Shown here one piece after another: positions 58,044-64,000 of a DNA stretch of 64,000 bases (positions within the stretch are counted from its first letter, which is position 1; each line of letters begins with the position of its first letter). The position numbers and the translations under genes are program-made. The notes under the pieces were generated by a model. It ran no database searches and had not been told where the DNA came from. It worked only from the letters and a program-made list of their open reading frames with translations. This DNA comes from Pictodentalium vernedei (Eukaryota; Mollusca; Scaphopoda; Dentaliida; Dentaliidae), in contig CM062289.1 of assembly GCA_031216915.1 (NCBI GenBank), forward strand, positions 245,335,187-245,399,186. Reading direction: 5' to 3'.

Positions 58044-60215
58044 TAGCTCAACTTTGACGAAGTCAAATTTGAGCTATTGTCATGGCCCGTCGTCCGTCTG
58101 TCCGTCCATCTGTCCGTCTGTCCGTACGTCAACAATTGACTATGGCTCGGGCTAGAGGTCGTATTTATGAACCGATCTTTACGAAACTTCTTGTGTACCT
58201 TTGTTATGACCCTGGGACGGGAACGAGTGTTTTTAGATGTGGTCCGAAATTCAAGATGGCTGCCAGCGGCCATTTTGTACCGATGATGCAAAAATCAGTT
58301 TTTTGTACAGAACTTCTGTATGAAAGTTCTGATTTGAATAAAGTTTTGTATAAATGTTTAGTACCATGGGATACATCACATATAATACGGGTTTTTTTCT
58401 CGTGCGTAAATTATGCAAATTAGACTGACTTTGATTTATTTAGTGTTACTTTCAGAGCTGTAAGTGCCAAGTTGCTATGGCTCGGGCTAGAGGCCGTATT
58501 TATGAACCGATCTTTACGAAACTTCTTGGGTACCTTTGTTATGACCGTGGGACGAGAACGAGTGTTTTTGGGTGCGGTCCGAAATTCAAGATGGCTGCCA
58601 GCCGCCATTTTGTACCAATGATGCAGAAATCTGTTTTTTGTACAGAACTTCCATATGAAAGCTCTGATTTGAATAATTTTTTGTATGAATGTTTAGTACC
58701 ATGGGATACATCACATATAATACGGGTTTTTTCTCGTGCGTAAATTGTGCAAATTAGACTAATTTTGATGTTTTTTGGGGTTACTTTCAGCACTGTAAGT
58801 GCAAATGCCAATACGGCTCGGGCTAGAGGCCGTATTTATGAACCGATCTTTACGAAACTTCTTGGGTACCTTTGGTATCACCGTGGGACGAGAACGAGTG
58901 TTTTGGGGTCCGATCCGAAATTCAAGATGGCCGATGGCAGCCATTTTGTACAAAATTAGGTGCAATCAGATTTTTGCACAGAACTTCCATATGAAAGCGC
59001 TGATTTGAATAATTTTTTGTGTGAATGTTTAGTACCAAGGGATACATCACATATAATACGGGTTTTTTTCTCGTGCAGAAATTATGCAAATTAGATGAAC
59101 TTTGATTTTTTCAGTGCGACTTACACACAGTAAGTACACATGTCAATACGGCTCAGACTAGAGTCTGTATTTATGAACTGATCTTCACGAAATGTCTTGG
59201 GTACCTTTGTTATCACCTTGGGACGAGAACGAGTGTTTCTGGGTGCGGTCTAAAATTCAAGATGGCTGCCAGTGGCCATTTTGTACCGAAATTAGGTCTA
59301 ATCAGTTTTTTGTACACAACTTCTATACAGCTCAGACTAGAGGCCATATTTATGAACCAATCTTTACAAAACTTCTTGGGTACCTTTGTTATCACCGTGG
59401 GATGAGAGTGAGTGTTTTTGGGTGTGGTCCGAAATTCAAGATGGCCACCAGCAGCCATTTTGTACCAAAATTAGTGCAATCAGTCTTTTGTACAGAACTT
59501 CTGTATGAAAGTTCTGATTTGAATAAATTTTTGTATGAATGTTTAGTAACATGGAATACATCACATATTCTAAGGGTTTTTTTTCGTGCAGAAATTATGC
59601 AAATTAGATGAACTTTGATTTATTCAGTGCTACTTACACAATGTAAGCACACATGTCAATCCGGCTCAGGGTACAGGCTGTATTTATGAACCGATCTTCA
59701 CAAAACTTCTTGGGTACCTTTGTTATCACCTTGGGATGAGAATGAGGGTTTCTGGGTACGGTCCAAAATTCAAGATGGCTGCCAGTGGCCATTTTGTACC
59801 GAAATTAGGTCCAATCAGTTTTTTGTCACAAGTTCTATACAGCTCGTATTTATGAACTGATCTTCACAAAACTTCTTGGGCACTTTTGTCTTCACCTTGG
59901 GACAGGAACGAGTGTGTTTTGGGGTGCCTTTGTTATCACTGTGCAATGAGAACAAATATTTTGGGGTTCAGTCAGACCCACTCTGGGACTCAAAGATTTT
60001 TTTCTAGTTTAGCATCTGACTGTCACCCACCTTTACAATACTTTACCTATACATTTGTTACAGGCAACGGTCAGTATTTAGACCATTACAATACTTTATA
60101 TGTACCTTTGTTATCAGGTCATTACCTAGATGTTTGTCATTGCTGTGTCACATACTATACATGTACATGTCTTTGTCTTGACAAGTTGAGCTACAGTGTC
60201 ATTGACACTTTCATT
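58044..60215 (+). mobile_element. HINE-type element (TAGCTCAACTTTGACG family), copy B
   Basis: The 5' end TAGCTCAACTTTGACGAAG folds with TCAAATTTGAGCTA and is followed by CGTCCGTCTGTCCGTCCATC. The repeat phrase ACGAAACTTCTTGGGTACC recurs at 58191, 58516, 58852, 59187, 59366, 59701 and 59866, that is, steps of about 335 or about 167-179. The 3' end is GACAAGTTGAGCTA, the AGTGTCA-T-TGACACT hairpin, TTCATT. Confidence 0.8.
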
Positions 60216-60622
60216 TTACATAGTATTGGGTGTCGGTATGTTGGAAAAGTTACTATTATGTCGTTTGTTTATTCTTTAATCTTGAAACAAGCTTCAGAGA
60301 AAAGTGAGATGCCATTAAGACAGTATTTATAAATAAACACTCCACTGCCCAAGCAATCTCCATAATAACTTGAAGAAGGATGGGGAAGTTGCAATCAGAA
60401 TATATGCTAACTGGAAGAAGGACGGGGATTTGCAATCAAAACAATGCTAACCGACAGAAGGATGGGTAATTGCAATCAAAACATATTATGAGCAACGCCT
60501 GTTGCCGTGCACACTTTATCCTTTGATGGAATTACTTCAAAATGTTTATTCATTGACCCACCAAGCCAGAAATCTGAATAAAATCCAGTGGTATGCAGGT
60601 ATTCTCATCAGTTCACCTCATT
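60216..60622. other. MULE 5' flank with a triple 46-bp repeat
   Basis: 60370-60487 holds three copies of a unit with AACTGGAAGAAGGATGGGGA and TTGCAATCAAAACA. These may be subterminal repeats of the MULE at 60623, but no inverted end was found. Confidence 0.4.
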
Positions 60623-62617
60623 ATGAATAACCCTTGTTCTGGGTGCAGTTCGGAAGTAAGGCCTCACCAAGATGCCTTGGAAAGTGATGTGTGTAATAGA
60701 TGGCGGCATCGAATTTGCAGAACTGGGATGAATAGAGTAACTTATAGAAAGATGATGAAAGATCAACGACGATGGAATCATTGTCAATTGGTCCTGTCCT
60801 GACTGCTCAGGGCCATTAACCACAGAAACTGACATGGATATTGAAGAAACCACAGTGGAAGCAGCAGCGTCCTTCAATGTATCGCTACCTGTTGCCTCTA
60901 TAAATGCTGAAATGGAGCAATCTCTTGAGGAAGAGGAAATTCCTTCAACCACAGCGGAAGATGGTCCTGTGACATACAATATAATAAAAAATGGCACAAA
61001 AAGGGTGGAGACCTGTTGGCAGACAGCAATGGTTATACATATACAATTAAGCATCAAACAAATGCAGGCACCACTTGGATTTGTAGTAGCAGGGGGAAGA
61101 AATGTTATGCTACGGTCATGCAGTCATTCATCTTTTCTCGTGGCGTTCGAAGTCACACACACCCTGGAAACCCAGATGCTTTATTACTAAACTCTGCAAG
61201 AGCTATTGTTAAAGAGACAGCTAAAAATGATTTGTATACGTCATCGGGTGTCATTGCAAAACAAGCCCTAGAATCTCTTCCAATCGAAGACGTTCCACTC
61301 CCAAGATTAGATCAGCTTGCATGGTCAGCTAATAGGGCTAGAGAACATCTTCGACCAGCACACCCAAAAGATTTAAACTTCACATTGGATGAGCAGAACA
61401 TTCCACCTGTTTTTTTTTAAAGCAAGATATTCAACTAAATGGCCAATGCCATATTATACTAGCTACAGAGTTACAATTGAAACACTTAGGCAACTCCAAA
61501 GTATGGTTTATGGACGGAACGTTCAAAGTTGTGCGTGAACCCTTTGTTCAGTTATTTAGTGTCCACAGTTTTTTAAAAAGTGGTGGAACTTTAAAACAGG
61601 TCCCATTATGTTATGTTTATATGTCGCGCTGAAAGACCAAGGACTATAAAAGGCTGTCATGGAAGCAATATTGAACTTAGTGCCACAGAGAAAAGTTAAG
61701 GAATGTGTTTTAGACTTTGAAAACGCGACATGGGCAGCTTTACGTGATGTTTTCTTAGGCAACTCCAAAGTATGGTTTATGGACGGAACGTTCAAAGTTG
61801 TGCGTGAACCCTTTGTTCAGTTATTTAGTGTCCACAGTTTTTTAAAAAGTGGTGGAACTTTAAAACAGGTCCCATTATGTTTTGTTTATATGTCGTGCCG
61901 AAAGACCAAGGACTATAAAAGGCTGTCATGGAAGCAATATTGAACTTAGTGCCACAGAGAAAAGTTCAGGAATGTGTTTTAGACTTTGAAAAAGTGACAT
62001 GGGCAGCTTTACGTGATGTTTTACCAACAGTGTCTATTCATGGCTGTTGGTTCCATTGGAGCCAGGCCGTTTATCGAAAGGTTAAGGAATTAGGACTGCA
62101 ATGTGCTTACGTTAAACAATTGCCTATTTGGGACTATATTAAACAGTTAATGGCATTGCCACATTTGCCTCACAACCATATAGTGGAATCTTTTGATACA
62201 TTGAAGGACATATGTCCACCATCATCAGAAAAACTGAATAAACTTTTGAGATATTTAGAAAAAACATGGGTGAAATCAGACAAGTGTCCACCTCAGTCTT
62301 GGTCTACATTTAGACGACCTATTAGGACTAATAATGATGCTGAGGGGTGGCATTATGCCATAAATAATGTTGCTAAAACAAACTCTTTAAACATGTACAA
62401 ACTTTTTCAAATTATTCACAAGGAGGCTGATATGCTTCCACTACAAGTTCATCTTGTGTCACAAAAAAAACTGTATAGATATCAGAAGAAGAGCACCAAA
62501 ACGAAACATATCGCTTTAATGAAACTGTGGGATGTGTATGATGATGAAAATAGGCAGATGAGTACTTCAGAATACTTCAGACCGTGTGCCCAGCTTGTAG
62601 ATCATTCTGAGGATTAA
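60623..62617 (+). pseudogene. Decayed Mutator-like (MULE) transposase with PHD-like and FLYWCH fingers
   Basis: A cut-and-paste transposase. The start ATG at 60623 opens a PHD-like finger (CSGC near residue 5, DVCNRWRHRIC, then W.CPDC at about 60794-60812). An acidic linker and a FLYWCH finger (SNGYTYTIKHQTNAGTTWIC, KKCYATV, SHTHPGNPDAL; 61020-61180) follow. Then comes the MULE domain with its DDE residues: D in WFMDGTFKVV, D in CVLDFE, E in NNDAEGWHYAIN, and the GCWFHWSQAV motif. It is broken: one-base shifts near 60790 and 60995, a shift at the T run near 61415, and a 269-bp tandem duplication. The longest intact part is 61928-62617. Order and motifs are as in MULE proteins annotated in molluscs; family confidence is high, activity very unlikely. 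Confidence 0.85.
61485..62022 (+). repeat. 269-bp tandem duplication inside the MULE
   Basis: Copy 1 (61485-61753) and copy 2 (61754-62022), from CTTAGGCAACTCC to ACGTGATGTTTT, differ at only a handful of bases. 269 is not a multiple of three, so the duplication shifts the frame and duplicates the first two catalytic Asp regions. The near identity shows that it is recent. Confidence 0.9.
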
Positions 62618-62697
62618 ATAGTTTCATCAGTCCGCCAGTAACCAAAAAATCTTCCAAAGTGCTTTTTTCCCAATTTCATAGTATGTTCGGTAATTTT

Positions 62698-63367
62698 TAG
62701 CTCAACTTGACAAAGTCAAGCTGAGCTATTGCCATCACTTCTCGTCCGTTGGCGTACATACGTACATACGTACGTACGCTAGTACGTACGTCCACAATTT
62801 CCTTTGGCACACCTCACAGGTCGCATTTATGATCAGATTACTTTGAAACTTGGTATGCTTATTTGGGGTGACCTCTAGATGGGAGCTATCGATTTTCTTC
62901 AATTTCCGGCAAAAAATGTTGCCACGGCCAACGTTCGTAGAACTTAGTTTAGTCAAACCACAATATTTCCCTTTGGCACACCCTACAGGGCACATTTATG
63001 ATCAAATTTCTTTGAAACCTGGTATGCTTATTTAGGGTGACCTCTAGATGGGAGCTATCGATTTTCTTCCATTTCCGTCCAAAAATGTTGCCACGGCCAA
63101 CGTTCTTAGAATTTAGTCTAGTCAGACCACAATATTTCCCTTTTGTACACCCTACACGGCACATTTATGATCGGATTGCTTTGAAACCTGGCAAGCTTGT
63201 TTGGGGAGGCCTCTAGCTATCGATTTTCTTCGGTTTCTGTCAAAAAATGTTGCCACTGGCATAAAAAATGACATTGGTACCAATGATCTTCAATTTTGCC
63301 ATTTCATTTATAACTTACCAAGTTCAAGTTTGTCAAGTTGACCTACAGTGTCATTGACACTTTCATT
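62698..63367 (+). mobile_element. HINE-type element (TAGCTCAACTTGACAAAG family), short
   Basis: The 5' hairpin TAGCTCAACTTGACAAAG / GTCAAGCTGAGCTA is followed by a (GTAC)n tract at 62755-62790. Three monomers of about 140-150 bp follow (CCTTTGGCACACC, GACCTCTAGATGGGAGCTAT, TGTTGCCACGGCCAACG). The 3' end is TGTCAAGTTGACCTA, the AGTGTCA-T-TGACACT hairpin and TTCATT. It is a compact example with all parts. Confidence 0.78.
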
Positions 63368-63931
63368 TAATGTTGTTCCCTGTGTGTATAGAACTTGGAA
63401 AAAACACACAGAAAACAACAATAAAAATTTACCAAACATAGTTTGAAATCGGAAAAAAATCAGTCTGGAAAAGTTTGTTAATTTCAAAGAAGAGATCAGC
63501 GTAAAAACACGTTGGTATCATTGAGCTCTGTCAAACAAGATATAATTGGTTAAATTCATAGTTAAACAAGAGAAAAACAAGAGTGATGTGAGAAAATTCT
63601 GTTGTACTACCAGTGTGCTAGGGGTTAAACAGATCTGTGTCGGGAAACCTTTCAATATACTGTATAAAGTTTGTGTTATATGTAAGCAATGCTAGCAGCT
63701 ATGAGAGGAGAGTGCGATAAACACATTATCATCGATTTTATTCTGTATTTGGTTATTATTTATCGCCTCGCATGCACACTTGCGTTGCATTCAGTATGCA
63801 CAACACTCTATTCCATTTCATTTTCCGTCATTCCCAAGAATGGGCAAGCATTCCAGTTCCATGTACTCCGAATTAGACTCATCATACCAATCTCATAATC
63901 AAAATGGCCTTATTTGGAGTAATTCTGGGTA
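63368..63931. other. Unassigned AT-rich sequence
   Basis: No gene or nameable repeat is visible. Confidence 0.4.
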
Positions 63932-63985
63932 ATTCCGGTGTTTAGGAGGACACGGAATGGGGGGTATCCACCTAAACACCGGAAT
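63932..63985. repeat. Perfect 15-bp inverted repeat
   Basis: ATTCCGGTGTTTAGG (63932-63946) and CCTAAACACCGGAAT (63971-63985) are exact complements around a G-rich 24-base spacer. Probably a MITE or an element end cut by the window border. Confidence 0.7.
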
Positions 63986-64000
63986 AGCATAAAATGACAC

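Noticed and set aside
61556-61795. Minus-strand frame within the MULE
   Set aside because: It is an antisense shadow of the duplicated transposase block.
1-64000. LTR retroelement, retrovirus-like or LINE open frames
   Set aside because: No reverse transcriptase, integrase or capsid-type motifs and no long direct terminal repeats were seen on either strand.

Overview
The window is nuclear DNA from an animal. The only host gene I can recognise is RPL15 (60S ribosomal protein eL15) on the + strand. Its three coding exons (1940-2111, 9867-10003, 19474-19779) join to a 204-residue protein, the length of the human protein. Two unusually long introns, 7.8 and 9.5 kb, lie between them. The repeat families point to a lophotrochozoan, most likely a mollusc: TTTTAGCTCA.../...CTCTAGTTTT elements with (GTCC)n microsatellites are typical there. 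This taxonomic call is an inference from recalled families, not a search.

Almost everything else is mobile or repetitive DNA. About a dozen elements share one plan. A 5' hairpin is followed by a GTCC-type microsatellite, then tandem monomers of about 140-190 bp, then an inverted copy of the 5' sequence, a short 3' hairpin and a T-rich end. That is the plan of Helentron-associated non-autonomous elements (HINEs, including bivalve pearl elements). At least four unrelated terminal sequences are represented, and every copy whose direction I can read points the same way (+). Four hAT-type elements (three with perfect 8-bp target duplications, one with 7 of 8 matching), three TTAA-flanked palindromic MITEs (piggyBac-like) and several SINEs lie among and inside them, so the insertion order can be read.

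From 35 to 56 kb the window changes character. Several elements have terminal inverted repeats that are themselves arrays of a short motif: 35029-36075, 40352-43450 and 54866-55940. A large palindrome lies at 45970-50215, with arms of about 1.85 kb and a 552-bp centre. The arms contain tandem 206-bp units. Their outer ends carry a dense cluster of canonical animal promoter motifs (CRE, CACGTG E-box, NRF1, YY1, RFX X-box). A diverged relative with recognisable versions of several of these motifs lies just upstream (about 37.66-44.16 kb).

Near the right end (60623-62617) is a decayed Mutator-like (MULE) transposase with PHD-like and FLYWCH zinc fingers, disrupted by a recent 269-bp tandem duplication. 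The rest (for example 30.8-32.9, 50.2-54.8 and 56-58 kb) is AT-rich non-coding DNA with hairpins, SINE pieces and many long poly-G/poly-C runs. No CRISPR array, complete retroelement or intact non-ribosomal gene is visible.
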